Origin: CACKLF01 sp002725175 | Lineage (GTDB): Bacteria; Pseudomonadota; Alphaproteobacteria; Rhodobacterales; Rhodobacteraceae | DNA length: 53,980 nucleotides | Reading direction: 5' to 3' | NCBI GenBank assembly: GCA_002725175.2 | Contig: PBQX02000027.1 | Location: 1-53,980 of the forward strand | In this document: one piece after another, positions 1 through 8,329 of the stretch | How positions within the stretch are numbered: position 1 is the stretch's first letter | How the letters are laid out: each line of letters opens with the position of its first letter | Translations under genes and position numbers: made by a program | Notes under the pieces: model-generated | Database searches by the model: none | What the model was told of the DNA's origin: nothing | The model's input: the letters and a program-made list of their open reading frames with translations, nothing else

Positions 1-109
1 AGCCCCAGCAGAAGCCCCAGCAGAAGCCCCGGCAGAAGCCCCGGCAGAAGCCCCAGCAGAAGCCCCGGCAGAAGCCCCAGCAGAAGTAGAAGTGGAACAA
101 AAAAATTAG
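1..109 (+). CDS. rpsP: 30S ribosomal protein S16, C-terminal end (partial)
   Basis: The window opens inside a reading frame that ends with TAG at 107-109. The visible residues are seven Ala-Pro-Ala-Glu units followed by VEVEQKN and the stop. The conserved S16 core lies outside the window, so the name rests on context: rpsP-rimM-trmD-rplS is a standard bacterial order, and alphaproteobacterial S16 proteins often carry an Ala/Glu/Pro-rich acidic C-terminal extension. S16 is a 30S assembly protein. The tail is low complexity and encoded by a near-perfect 12-bp DNA repeat. Identity is likely but not proven from the fragment. Confidence 0.7.
   Translation, partial: APAEAPAEAPAEAPAEAPAEAPAEAPAEVEVEQKN
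2..85 (+). repeat. 12-bp tandem repeat encoding (APAE)7
   Basis: Seven consecutive 12-bp units of the form GCC-CCR-GCA-GAA run from 2 to 85, differing only at the third base of the Pro codon (CCA or CCG). The array is in frame and encodes the acidic tail of the putative S16. It continues to the window edge, so the copy number is a minimum. It is much richer in GC than its surroundings. Slippage would change tail length by four residues per unit without breaking the frame. Confidence 0.9.
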
Positions 110-194
110 TTCTTTAGATTTTAATCGCCTAAATTTATTCTATTGAATTTTAAAGTTTTTTAGGTCTTAAAATATAATCAATTGGGTTATAAGT

Positions 195-689
195 TTGATT
201 ACTGTAGGAACGATTAGCGGATCATTTGGCACAAGAGGTTTGATCAAAATTAAATCATTCTGTGAACCTGCTGAATCTATAAAAATTTATGACCCAATTT
301 ATATTGAAGGAACACTAGAACCAGCCGAATTAAAATTTCTTGATAGACATAAGACTTCTTTGACTGCATCAGTAAGTGGTATTACAAATAAGGAAATCAC
401 GAAAAAACTAATAGGAAAAAAACTGCTAATAAAACGGCAGTCTTTACCAGAATTAGAGGAAGATGAGTTTTATCATTCTGACTTATTACAATGCGAAATA
501 TTCACCCAAGATCTCCAAATAGTTGGCCCCATGATTTCTGTACAAAACTACGGTGCAGGAGATATAATTGAATTCTTAGTGGTAAAAAAGAATAAAAAAA
601 TAATGGTGCCTCTTAATAGGAATTTTATAAAAAGAATAGAAATAAAAGAGAAAAAATTAATAATTCACGCAAATATAATTGATTCGTAA
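195..689 (+). CDS. rimM: Ribosome maturation factor RimM
   Basis: RimM binds S19 and helps mature the 30S head domain. The 164-residue product matches family length. The N-terminal beta-barrel starts with VGTISGSFGTRGLIKIKSF, the usual RimM opening, and the C-terminal PRC-barrel part includes DEFYHSDLLQCEI (about residues 92-104) and ends in a lysine-rich strand. The start is TTG at 195, because no ATG lies at the expected N terminus. It sits 85 bp after the putative rpsP and just before trmD, the classic operon order. Confidence 0.92.
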   Translation: MITVGTISGSFGTRGLIKIKSFCEPAESIKIYDPIYIEGTLEPAELKFLDRHKTSLTASVSGITNKEITKKLIGKKLLIKRQSLPELEEDEFYHSDLLQCEIFTQDLQIVGPMISVQNYGAGDIIEFLVVKKNKKIMVPLNRNFIKRIEIKEKKLIIHANIIDS

Positions 690-714
690 AGCTGAAAACT
701 TAAGTTTTGTTCAA

Positions 715-1491
715 ATGAAAAAAAATGATGGAAATATAAAAACAGACTTGCCTACCAATACCTATAGAAATTGGAAAGCCAATGTGCTTACCCTATATCC
801 TGAAATGTTTCCCGGTTCATTAAATTTTGGAGTTATTGGAAACGCTCTAAAGCGAGGCATCTGGTCTTTAGAAATTACAGATATAAAAAAATTTGCTATT
901 GGAAAACATAAAAATGTTGATGAGCGGCCAATAGGTGGGGGGCCTGGGATGATCCTTCGGTCCGATGTAATAGATAATACTTTAAATTCAATAAGGGAAA
1001 ATGAATCAAAAAATCACCCACTAATTTATTTAACACCAAAAGGAAATAGGTTGAGTCAAGAACTTGTTGAACGCTTTTCCAAAACCGATGGGGTCACCAT
1101 TTTATGTGGAAGGTTTGGTGGAATAGATGAAAGGGTTATTACGCATTACAACCCAATAGAGATTTCTGTAGGTGATTTTATTTTATCTGGTGCAGAAATT
1201 GCAGCGCAAGCATTAATTGATAGTACTGTTAGATTATTACCGGGCACGTTAGGAAATACAAAATCAACAAATGATGAATCTTTTTCGAGGCATTTACTTG
1301 AACATCCTCAATATACTAAACCTAATATTTGGAAAGGCTTTAAGGTACCGGATATACTTTTTTCAGGAGACCACCAAGCAATTAAATCTTGGCGTTTTGA
1401 TCAATCAAAAATAATTACTAAAGAAAGACGAAGTGATCTCTGGAAAAAGTTTTTAAATAGTGATATACGTGCCCCCAAAGGTGATAAATGA
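715..1491 (+). CDS. trmD: tRNA (guanine-N1)-methyltransferase TrmD
   Basis: TrmD makes m1G37 in tRNAs that read CNN codons, which prevents +1 frameshifting. SPOUT-fold landmarks are present: LTLYPEMFPG near the start, the DERPIGGGPGM loop, LTPKGNRLSQ, and the knot region ISVGDFILSGAE with LLPGTLGN. I use the ATG at 715; the frame also opens at a TTG at 679 that would overlap rimM by 11 bp, and neither start has a clear Shine-Dalgarno. An oddity: the very conserved GRYEGIDER motif reads GRFGGIDER (codon GGT at 1117), so the motif glutamate is lost. The rest looks intact. Confidence 0.93.
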   Translation: MKKNDGNIKTDLPTNTYRNWKANVLTLYPEMFPGSLNFGVIGNALKRGIWSLEITDIKKFAIGKHKNVDERPIGGGPGMILRSDVIDNTLNSIRENESKNHPLIYLTPKGNRLSQELVERFSKTDGVTILCGRFGGIDERVITHYNPIEISVGDFILSGAEIAAQALIDSTVRLLPGTLGNTKSTNDESFSRHLLEHPQYTKPNIWKGFKVPDILFSGDHQAIKSWRFDQSKIITKERRSDLWKKFLNSDIRAPKGDK

Positions 1492-1521
1492 CCCTTTGAT
1501 TAGTCTTTTGAGGTATGAGAA

Positions 1522-1896
1522 ATGAATATTATTGAAGAATTAGAATTAGAACAAATAAAGTCACTAGGTAAATCGATTCCAGATTTCTCTTCTGGTGATA
1601 CCGTTAAGGTTGGGTACAAAGTCACAGAGGGAAGTAGAAGCCGAGTTCAAAATTATGAAGGTGTTGTGATTAGTCGACAAGGCGGATCAGGAATTGCAGC
1701 TTCTTTCACTGTAAGAAAAATATCTTTTGGTGAAGGTGTAGAAAGAGTATTTCCATTGCATTCACCAAATATTGATAATATTACCGTTGTTAGGCGTGGC
1801 AAGGTAAGAAGATCAAAACTTTACTACCTACGCTCAAGAAGAGGCAAGTCAGCCAGAATTGCGGAAAAAGTAAATTATAAACAAAAAGTAGTATAA
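1522..1896 (+). CDS. rplS: 50S ribosomal protein L19
   Basis: L19 lies at the 30S-50S interface. The 124-residue product has the hallmark stretches PDFSSGDTVKVGYKV, NYEGVVISRQG, ASFTVRKISFGEGVERVFP and the basic end KLYYLRSRRGKSARI. The ATG is preceded by a GAGG-type ribosome binding site about 10 bp upstream. It follows trmD by 30 bp and precedes rpmE by 30 bp, the usual operon arrangement. Confidence 0.97.
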   Translation: MNIIEELELEQIKSLGKSIPDFSSGDTVKVGYKVTEGSRSRVQNYEGVVISRQGGSGIAASFTVRKISFGEGVERVFPLHSPNIDNITVVRRGKVRRSKLYYLRSRRGKSARIAEKVNYKQKVV

Positions 1897-1926
1897 AATA
1901 ACCAGCTATTTATATAGTGAGGCATA

Positions 1927-2148
1927 ATGAAAAAAGAAATTCATCCAGATTATCATTTAATTACGGTTAAATTAACTGACGGCTCAACTTACGAAACGAG
2001 GTCCACTTATCAAAATGAAGGATCTATTTTAAATCTTGAGATAGACCCAGCTTCACACCCTGCTTGGACCGGAGGTGGGCAAAAACTTCTTGACACTGGA
2101 GGCAGGGTCTCCAAGTTTAAGAAAAAATATGAGGGCTTAGGCTTTTAA
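1927..2148 (+). CDS. rpmE: 50S ribosomal protein L31
   Basis: A 73-residue L31 that opens MKKEIHPDYHLITV and carries DPASHPAWTGG and DTGGRVSKF. It has no cysteine, so it is the zinc-independent (C-minus) form common in Alphaproteobacteria rather than the four-cysteine E. coli form. A GTGAGG ribosome binding site lies just before the ATG. It is the last gene of the ribosomal operon, and a weak terminator-like hairpin follows its stop codon. Confidence 0.95.
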   Translation: MKKEIHPDYHLITVKLTDGSTYETRSTYQNEGSILNLEIDPASHPAWTGGGQKLLDTGGRVSKFKKKYEGLGF

Positions 2149-2183
2149 ATTAAATATAACTCCTATCATTTAATATTTTTTTT
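2149..2183 (+). terminator. Weak AT-rich hairpin plus T-run after rpmE
   Basis: A 7-bp inverted repeat (ATTAAAT at 2149-2155 and ATTTAAT at 2168-2174) with a 12-nt loop is followed by eight T at 2176-2183. The position directly after the rpmE stop fits intrinsic termination. The stem has no G-C pair, so the structure is weak and could be chance in AT-rich DNA. Confidence 0.35.
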
Positions 2184-2199
2184 ATTCTCTAGTGTTTTT

Positions 2200-3009
2200 A
2201 TGGCAAAGATAATTGTTTTAGGAAATGAGAAGGGTGGTTCTGGAAAATCTACCACTGCAATGCACCTAATTGTGGCTCTAGCAAAAACGAAAAAAAAAGT
2301 CGCAGTAATTGATTTGGACCTTAGACAGAAGACACTATATAGGTATCTAGAAAATAGAGATACTTATTGCAAACGTCACAAAATAAAGCTTCCTACAGGT
2401 GAAAAGATTTTCCTCAAGGAATCCCAAAAAGATAGTAAGCTTGAATCTTTGAAAAAAGAAGAGAAGGATTTTAGTGAAAAACTATTTGATATAGATCAAG
2501 GATTTGATTACTTAGTTATCGACTGCCCTGGGAGCCATACTAACTATTCTCAAATGGCACATGCAGTTGCGGATTTACTTATCACTCCTATGAATGACAG
2601 CCTTATAGACTTTGATTTATTAGCCAAGATTGACCCTAAAACAGGTAAAGTTCTAGGTCCTTCAATATATTCAGAAATGGTTTGGTCTGCTCGCCAAGTT
2701 CGTGCAAGAAGTGAAAAAGCGCCAATTGACTGGGTGGTCATTAGAAATAGAATGTCCCAAGTCTATAGTAGAAATAAGCGTAGAGTAAATACAGCGCTAG
2801 ATGATCTTTCAAAACGCATAGGGTTTAGGCTCGCTTCTGGGTTTTCAGATAGGGTCGTTTTTAAGGAATTATTTCTCTCTGGACTTACACTAATGGACCT
2901 GACTGACTCAGAAGCTTGGGAATTAACTTTAAGCAACATTGCTGCAAGGCAGGAGCTTAGAGAACTTCTTTCATTCCTTGGCCTTAGTGAATGTGCGAAC
3001 TCTATATAA
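2200..3009 (+). CDS. mipZ: Division-plane positioning ATPase MipZ
   Basis: MipZ is a ParA/MinD-superfamily ATPase of Alphaproteobacteria. It binds ParB at the poles and blocks FtsZ assembly there, so the ring forms at midcell. The product is 269 residues, typical length. It starts with a deviant Walker A (EKGGSGKST, about residues 10-18), has VAVIDLDLRQKTLYRYLENR (34-53) and a Walker B-like YLVIDCPG (about 105-112). The conserved LENR and VVIRNRM stretches separate it from ordinary ParA. It follows rpmE by 51 bp and converges on the carboxypeptidase gene with a 7-bp gap. Confidence 0.88.
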   Translation: MAKIIVLGNEKGGSGKSTTAMHLIVALAKTKKKVAVIDLDLRQKTLYRYLENRDTYCKRHKIKLPTGEKIFLKESQKDSKLESLKKEEKDFSEKLFDIDQGFDYLVIDCPGSHTNYSQMAHAVADLLITPMNDSLIDFDLLAKIDPKTGKVLGPSIYSEMVWSARQVRARSEKAPIDWVVIRNRMSQVYSRNKRRVNTALDDLSKRIGFRLASGFSDRVVFKELFLSGLTLMDLTDSEAWELTLSNIAARQELRELLSFLGLSECANSI

Positions 3010-3016
3010 CTAAATA

Positions 3017-4333
3017 TTATTTAAACGAAACGATACAATTAACCTTATTAACTCTTATTCTCGCACACGACTTCAGCGCCTGAGCAGAAGTTAACCCATC
3101 AAATTCTAAAGAGTACCCTTTCTCTTTTTGTCTTATAACGGGAACGATATTCGTTTGTGATTCTTTTAAGGTATCTATACTGCTTAGTATTACCTTTGTT
3201 ATATCTCCCTTTGCATTAGATTTGGTATAATAAAAACCCACCTGTATAAAATGATCTCTTCTTTGGCTATATACTTTAAAAGAACTTTCTATTTCATTAG
3301 TTATTTCAGTATCCGGTGAAAAAGATTTTGGAATTAAAAAAATTTGTGGGCGATCAATCTTAGAAACGTTGGATATCCCTGAAAAATCTACGGAATCTAT
3401 TGAAAAATTCAAATTAGGTCTAGGAGGAGGAATATGTGCCGCTACTAACACACCTAGAGAACCTGAATTTAAGAGATTGTCTAAGTTAATTGGTGAAAGA
3501 GGATCTTTATAAGGATAATTTTCCAGATTCGAAAATCCTATATTCAGCATTTCAATCATTCTTTTAGTTCTTTCACCTGAGCCTTCTGCCCCAAGAATAA
3601 CGCCAATGACCCTCTCAGAACCTCTTTCAGCTGATGCAGCTAGATTAAAACCGGCTGCGTTTGTATATCCTGTTTTTATTCCATCAGCCCCTCGATAACT
3701 TTTGAGAAACTTCCAATTAGTATTTTTTATTTTCAAACCTCTAACATAGGTAAAATTCTTGCCAAATAGGTGATAATAATCTGGGAAATCAGTATAAAGT
3801 CTACGTGCTAATATTGCCATGTCTGAAGCCGTTGAATAATGCCCATTCTCAGTAAGACCGTGAGCATTCTTAAATCTAGTATTTTCCATTCCCATCAATT
3901 TGGCACTCCGAGTCATGTATTCAGCAAATTTTAGCTCAGAGCCCGATATTGCCTCAGCTAAGGCTGTAGCAGAGTCATTAGCTGACTTTAATGCAGCACT
4001 GCGGATAAGATTTCTTATCGTTTCCGTGTTTCCCGCCTTTAAACCAAGACGTGAAGGAGGTTCTCCACTTGCCTTTTTTGATATACGTACCCTTTGATCC
4101 AATTTCAGCTTCCCTGTATTCTCTACAGCATAGAAAGTTAAATATAGAGTCATCATTTTAGTTAAAGATGCTGGAGGTCTTCTCTTTACACTATTTTTAG
4201 AGAACACTTCCTGGCCATTCTTTGCATCTATAACCACCATCGAAAGATCGTTAGCTCTTAAGTAATTTGATGAAATAAAGGTAAAGAAGAATAACAGTGC
4301 TGCAATAATAAAATGTATTCTTTTAAAAAACAT
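3017..4333 (-). CDS. D-alanyl-D-alanine carboxypeptidase with C-terminal SPOR domain
   Basis: A DacA-type low-molecular-weight penicillin-binding protein (peptidase S11) that trims the terminal D-Ala from peptidoglycan stems in the periplasm. The 438 residues contain an N-terminal signal segment (hydrophobic 8-22, then NDLSMVVID), the SxxK motif SLTK at 56-59, the SxN motif SAN at 117-119 and the KTG motif at 220-222. The last 75-80 residues (from about FIQVGFYYTKSNA) form a SPOR domain, which binds denuded glycan at the septum, so a role in division is likely. The neighbouring division gene mipZ fits that. The ATG is at 4333. Confidence 0.92.
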   Translation of the reverse strand: MFFKRIHFIIAALLFFFTFISSNYLRANDLSMVVIDAKNGQEVFSKNSVKRRPPASLTKMMTLYLTFYAVENTGKLKLDQRVRISKKASGEPPSRLGLKAGNTETIRNLIRSAALKSANDSATALAEAISGSELKFAEYMTRSAKLMGMENTRFKNAHGLTENGHYSTASDMAILARRLYTDFPDYYHLFGKNFTYVRGLKIKNTNWKFLKSYRGADGIKTGYTNAAGFNLAASAERGSERVIGVILGAEGSGERTKRMIEMLNIGFSNLENYPYKDPLSPINLDNLLNSGSLGVLVAAHIPPPRPNLNFSIDSVDFSGISNVSKIDRPQIFLIPKSFSPDTEITNEIESSFKVYSQRRDHFIQVGFYYTKSNAKGDITKVILSSIDTLKESQTNIVPVIRQKEKGYSLEFDGLTSAQALKSCARIRVNKVNCIVSFK

Positions 4334-4450
4334 GTAACCAAAGAGCCTTTTTCAAACTAAAACTGTACCATCTTACACAAAAAGATTTGTTATGCCCTGA
4401 ATTTATACTATATAAATCTTTGAAAGCAATCAGGACTCTAATCTATAGAC

Positions 4451-4765
4451 ATGTCAGATATTAAATTAAACACTGATAACGAAACTGTTACATTATCAAA
4501 ACCAAAAACTGCCAAGCCACCAATGTACAAGGTAATTTTACTTAATGATGATTTTACCCCTATGGAATTTGTTGTTCACATACTGGAGAAATTTTTTGGC
4601 ATAGCCCATGATCTGGCAATAAATATTATGCTTACTGTTCACCAGAAGGGATTAGCAGTAATCGGAGTGTTTTCACATGATGTAGCAGAATCTAAAGTTA
4701 ACCAAGTAATGACTTATTCAAGAAAAAATCAGCACCCATTGCAATGTACAATGGAAAAAGAATAA
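4451..4765 (+). CDS. clpS: ATP-dependent Clp protease adaptor ClpS
   Basis: ClpS binds N-degron substrates and delivers them to ClpAP. The 104-residue product has a flexible N terminus, the core motif KVILLNDDFTPMEFVVHIL (about 27-45) and the HxKG-type stretch VHQKGLAVIGVFSHDVAE. The conserved NDD and the Met after P define the N-degron pocket. clpA is not adjacent; an RsmC-like methyltransferase starts 3 bp after the stop, so the two are probably co-transcribed. Confidence 0.95.
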   Translation: MSDIKLNTDNETVTLSKPKTAKPPMYKVILLNDDFTPMEFVVHILEKFFGIAHDLAINIMLTVHQKGLAVIGVFSHDVAESKVNQVMTYSRKNQHPLQCTMEKE

Positions 4766-4768
4766 ATT

Positions 4769-5803
4769 ATGTCCCTTAAGGTTAGGCTTAAGTATATTAT
4801 AAAGAATAACTTATTATTTAAATCCAAAAAACAGCACGTTAAGGTATTAGCAATTGGAGTAGATTGTCCCTCAGACCTATTAATACTAACAGATTTTTTT
4901 CAAATAAAAAGGAGCTCTATTACCTTCCAAAACAATTTTAAACCCCATTTGGAAGAAGCGGAAGCTTTGGGCTTTAAATGCTCAATCGAATGTAAAGATA
5001 AACATGATCTCATAATTCTAGCCATTCCCAATGATAAGAAGGAAGCCTTAGGGTTAGTCTCTAAATCTTTAAAAATTATTAAAGAAAAAGGCTATATAGT
5101 TTTTGACGGGCAAAAAAGTATTGGGATAGAATCAATTGTGAACAAGCTTAGCTTTTTAAACTTTACGCTAATTTCGAAAGCACATGGTAAATTAGTTTTA
5201 GCACCAAAACCAAAAACAATTCCCCATTCTGTGGAAGAGTGGGATAATGCATCACAACTTTCCTTAAATAAGGATAATTTTTTAACTAGTCCAGGGATGT
5301 TTTCCTATAAAAAAATCGACAGTGGTTCAGAACTTCTAGGAAATTTTTTAGGCAAAAATATTAAAGGTCAGGTAGCGGATCTTTGCTCAGGTTGGGGTTA
5401 TTTATCTATAATTGCATTAGAAAAAAATAGTAAGATAAAAAAAGTCTGTTTATTTGAAGCCAATTATGCAGCTTTAATGGCTTCAAAGCAAAACCTTAAA
5501 GATCCACGGGCCTGTTTTCACTGGGAAGATGTAATCAATCTTCCTGATCAGGAAAAAAAATTTGATTTTGTAATTTGCAACCCTCCATTCCATTCCAAAG
5601 CTAAATATGATATAATGCAAGGTAGGAAAGTGATCAAAACAGGTTATAAGATTTTAAAGTTTACAGGCTCCTTTTTTATGGTAGCCAATAAACATTTACC
5701 CTATGAAAGAAATCTAAGAAATTATTTCTCAAAAGTGGATAAAATGACAGAAACTCCCTATTTCAAGGTCTTTAGAGCTACTAAGCCAATTATTAATCCT
5801 TAA
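4769..5803 (+). CDS. RsmC/RlmG-like class I SAM methyltransferase
   Basis: The 344-residue protein has the two-domain layout of RsmC-type 16S rRNA (m2G1207) methyltransferases: a divergent N-terminal half (1-170) and a Rossmann catalytic half with the SAM motif VADLCSGWGYLS (about 202-213) and the N-methyltransferase motif NPPFH (about 271-275). The catalytic half is convincing; the exact nucleotide target (RsmC or RlmG) cannot be read from sequence. It begins 3 bp after clpS and is followed by an SDR gene 19 bp downstream. Confidence 0.8.
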   Translation: MSLKVRLKYIIKNNLLFKSKKQHVKVLAIGVDCPSDLLILTDFFQIKRSSITFQNNFKPHLEEAEALGFKCSIECKDKHDLIILAIPNDKKEALGLVSKSLKIIKEKGYIVFDGQKSIGIESIVNKLSFLNFTLISKAHGKLVLAPKPKTIPHSVEEWDNASQLSLNKDNFLTSPGMFSYKKIDSGSELLGNFLGKNIKGQVADLCSGWGYLSIIALEKNSKIKKVCLFEANYAALMASKQNLKDPRACFHWEDVINLPDQEKKFDFVICNPPFHSKAKYDIMQGRKVIKTGYKILKFTGSFFMVANKHLPYERNLRNYFSKVDKMTETPYFKVFRATKPIINP

Positions 5804-5822
5804 ACCTTAGGAAAAATATAAA

Positions 5823-6632
5823 ATGGAAAAATTATTAGAAAAAAAGACCGCTATTATTACAGGCGCTGCAAATGGTGTTGGTCAAATTATTGCTCAGAAG
5901 TTTTCTGAGGAGGGTGCGAATTTAATTTTGGCTGACATGGATGAAAGTAACCTTAAAAAAGAGGCAGATTTAATTAGAAAAGGCGGTTCTCACGTTGAAA
6001 TATTTTGTGGGGACCTTCGGCAAAATCTAACAATAAAAAACCTCTTAGCTCTTTCAACAAAAACTTTCAAGAATATTGATATTTTAGTTAATGCAAGTCG
6101 GCAGGTAACGATCTCACACCCTTTAGATTCTGATGATATCTTTTTTGAAGAATTAATGAGTCAAAACGTTGGAGTTAACCTTAAGCTTAGTCGAGAGGTA
6201 GCAAAGAAAATGATTTCACAAAATGTCAGCCAACCTGATTCTGGAAACGCGATTGGCAGTATAGTAAATCTATCATCTATTGCTTCACACAGAACCTTAC
6301 CAGATACATTAGCATATTCTGTTAGTTCGGCCGCTCTAGATCAACTTACAAAATCTATGGCAATCTCACTTGCTGAATCTAAGATTCGAGTTAATGCAGT
6401 AGCAATTGGCAGCGTTATGTCATCTAGCCTTAGAGCAAAATTAGCAAAAAATAAATTTGTCTTAGAAGACTTAATTGCAGCTACACCACTTGGCCGACTA
6501 GGAGAGGCAAGTGAGGCTGCAGAAGCTGTTTTATTCCTAGCATCAGAAAAATCATCGTTTATTACAGGCACTATTCTTACCGTCGATGGAGGCCGAAGTT
6601 TGCTAGATAGAATGCCTGCCGCGGCTTATTAA
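5823..6632 (+). CDS. SDR-family protein with altered catalytic motif
   Basis: A 269-residue classical short-chain dehydrogenase/reductase by fold: cofactor motif TGAANGVG at 13-20, an acidic residue (D38) after the second strand suggesting NAD preference, NLSS at 149-152 and the C-terminal TGTILTVDGG. Two active-site motifs are changed. The NNAG position reads NASR (90-93), and the YxxxK motif reads YSVSS, so the catalytic lysine is Ser169 while Tyr165 remains. Either it is not an active oxidoreductase or it uses different chemistry. The substrate is unknown. It is the last of three plus-strand genes beginning with clpS. Confidence 0.8.
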   Translation: MEKLLEKKTAIITGAANGVGQIIAQKFSEEGANLILADMDESNLKKEADLIRKGGSHVEIFCGDLRQNLTIKNLLALSTKTFKNIDILVNASRQVTISHPLDSDDIFFEELMSQNVGVNLKLSREVAKKMISQNVSQPDSGNAIGSIVNLSSIASHRTLPDTLAYSVSSAALDQLTKSMAISLAESKIRVNAVAIGSVMSSSLRAKLAKNKFVLEDLIAATPLGRLGEASEAAEAVLFLASEKSSFITGTILTVDGGRSLLDRMPAAAY

Positions 6633-6649
6633 TTAAAAAAATTCTTAAA

Positions 6650-6666
6650 ATTTTCTAATAGAAAAT
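6650..6666. terminator. Short hairpin between convergent genes
   Basis: A perfect 7-bp stem (ATTTTCT / AGAAAAT) with a 3-nt loop sits in the 42-bp gap between the convergent SDR and trcR genes, with A-rich and T-rich flanks on either side. Placement suits a bidirectional terminator, but the stem holds only one G-C pair, so this is tentative. Confidence 0.3.
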
Positions 6667-6674
6667 ATTTTACC

Positions 6675-7265
6675 CTAGGCCAAGGAATCATCTGTAGATA
6701 AAATCTTTTGGTTTTCATCATCGGAATTTTCTTTTACCGCGACATTCTTTTTTGAAGAGCGTTTCACTTGGATATCTAATTCAACCTGCTTACAAAGCCC
6801 CAAAGCTACAGGATCTATGGGTTGTATATTATTTATATTCCAATGTGACCGCTGCCTTATGGACTGTATTGTATTTTTTGTTGTTCCAACCAATTTAGAA
6901 ACTTGTCCATCAGTAAGTTCTGGATGAAATTTTACTAACCACAAAATTGCAGAGGGTTTGTCTTGCCTTTTTGAGAGAGGTGTATACTTTGGACCTCTCC
7001 TCTTTGTCTCACCCTTTGCAGCAGGGTTAAACATTAATTCAAGATTTCTATCTGCATTTTTCTCACAGTTTTCAATTTCTTCACGCGTCAATTGGTTTGT
7101 AGAAATTGGATCCATTCCTCTAATTCCTTGAGCAACCTCCCCATCCGCAATTCCACTAATTTCTAATTCATGCAAGCCACAAAATGCAGCTATCTGCCTA
7201 AAAGTTAAAGATGTATTCTCAACTAACCATACAGCTGTTGCCTTTTGCATTAACGGAAGCGCCAT
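6675..7265 (-). CDS. trcR: TrcR-like cell-cycle transcriptional regulator (DUF1013)
   Basis: An alphaproteobacterial DUF1013 protein; members such as TrcR associate with RNA polymerase and affect cell-cycle gene expression. The 196 residues open MALPLMQKATAVWLVENTSLTF, the invariant family start, and contain a second helix-turn-helix-like segment LTDGQVSKLVGTTKNTIQSIRQ. I chose the ATG at 7265 over the TTG one codon upstream because of that conserved opening. The C-terminal 35 residues are charged and variable. Transcribed divergently from nothing nearby: the quinone oxidoreductase gene lies upstream on the same strand. Confidence 0.88.
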   Translation of the reverse strand: MALPLMQKATAVWLVENTSLTFRQIAAFCGLHELEISGIADGEVAQGIRGMDPISTNQLTREEIENCEKNADRNLELMFNPAAKGETKRRGPKYTPLSKRQDKPSAILWLVKFHPELTDGQVSKLVGTTKNTIQSIRQRSHWNINNIQPIDPVALGLCKQVELDIQVKRSSKKNVAVKENSDDENQKILSTDDSLA

Positions 7266-7336
7266 CAAAAACTCCTAAATTAATTTCAACTGAGAAATTT
7301 AATTAAACCGATTTCTAGAGATCCACAAGTATACTT

Positions 7337-8329
7337 TTAATCCCAAACTTTCAACATAATTTTTCCTATATGGGCTGAAGATTCCATTCTCCTATGTGCC
7401 TTAGACACATCCGCTAGGTCAAAAACAGAATCAATTACTGGGACCAGCTTTTTTTGTTCCAACAATGGCCATACATTTTCTTCCAAACTTCTCGCTATTT
7501 GTGACTTTGCATTAAGAGATTGCGGCCTTAGCGTCGAGCCGAATAGCTTTAACCTTTTTATCATTACCCTAGAAAAATTTATTTTCTCAACAGATCCTTT
7601 TAAAAAAGCTATAAATATAAGACGTCCCTCTTCATTTAATAATTCGATATTTTTTTCTATATAATTTCCACCCACCATATCCAGAATAACATCCATTTTG
7701 ATTTGATCTGCCCTATCAAGAAAAAAATCCAAAAAATCTTGCTTTTTATAATTTACTGCTGCTTCAGCACCCATTTTAGAACAAAAATTACACTTTTCCT
7801 CTGTTCCGGCAGTTGTCCATACTTTAGCTCCAAAGTAAGTTGCAAGTTGGATGGCCGTAAGGCCTATACCACTAGTTCCTCCATGAATTAAAACCTTTTC
7901 ACCAGCTGATAAATTTCCTCTAAGGAAAAGATTACTCCATACCGTGAAATAGTTTTCACATAAAGATGCTGCCTCCAGCATAGATAAGCCGATCGGTATT
8001 TTAAGGCAATGATATTGGTTTACAGCAGCATATTCCGCATACCCTCCACCATGAAGCAAGGCAGTCACCAAATCACCAATTTTCCACCTGTGTACCGATT
8101 TGCCTAACTTAATAATTTCTCCCGATGCTTCTAGACCCAAAATTGGACTAGCATCAACTGGCGGTAAATATTTTCCCTCTCGCTGCAAAATATCTGGACG
8201 ATTCACCCCAGAAAAATGTATTTTAATTAAGACTTCATTAGGTCCTATTTCCGGAATATCAGCTTCTAATAAAAAGAAGTCCTCCGAGGTGCCTTGCTCC
8301 TTGGCACTGATATATTTCATTTTTTTCAT
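7337..8329 (-). CDS. NAD(P)H-quinone oxidoreductase (zinc-free MDR, PIG3-like)
   Basis: A medium-chain dehydrogenase/reductase of 330 residues resembling PIG3-type quinone oxidoreductases. The N-terminal GroES-like domain includes FSGVNRPDILQREG and PILGLEASGEI; the cofactor domain has the loop HGGTSGIGLTAIQLA (about 150-164) and GRLIFIAFLKG. The catalytic and structural zinc cysteines of alcohol dehydrogenases are absent, as expected for the quinone oxidoreductase branch. It lies 71 bp upstream of trcR on the same strand. A gap of about 220 bp separates it from the divergent rpsU, so that gap should hold both promoters. Confidence 0.88.
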   Translation of the reverse strand: MKKMKYISAKEQGTSEDFFLLEADIPEIGPNEVLIKIHFSGVNRPDILQREGKYLPPVDASPILGLEASGEIIKLGKSVHRWKIGDLVTALLHGGGYAEYAAVNQYHCLKIPIGLSMLEAASLCENYFTVWSNLFLRGNLSAGEKVLIHGGTSGIGLTAIQLATYFGAKVWTTAGTEEKCNFCSKMGAEAAVNYKKQDFLDFFLDRADQIKMDVILDMVGGNYIEKNIELLNEEGRLIFIAFLKGSVEKINFSRVMIKRLKLFGSTLRPQSLNAKSQIARSLEENVWPLLEQKKLVPVIDSVFDLADVSKAHRRMESSAHIGKIMLKVWD

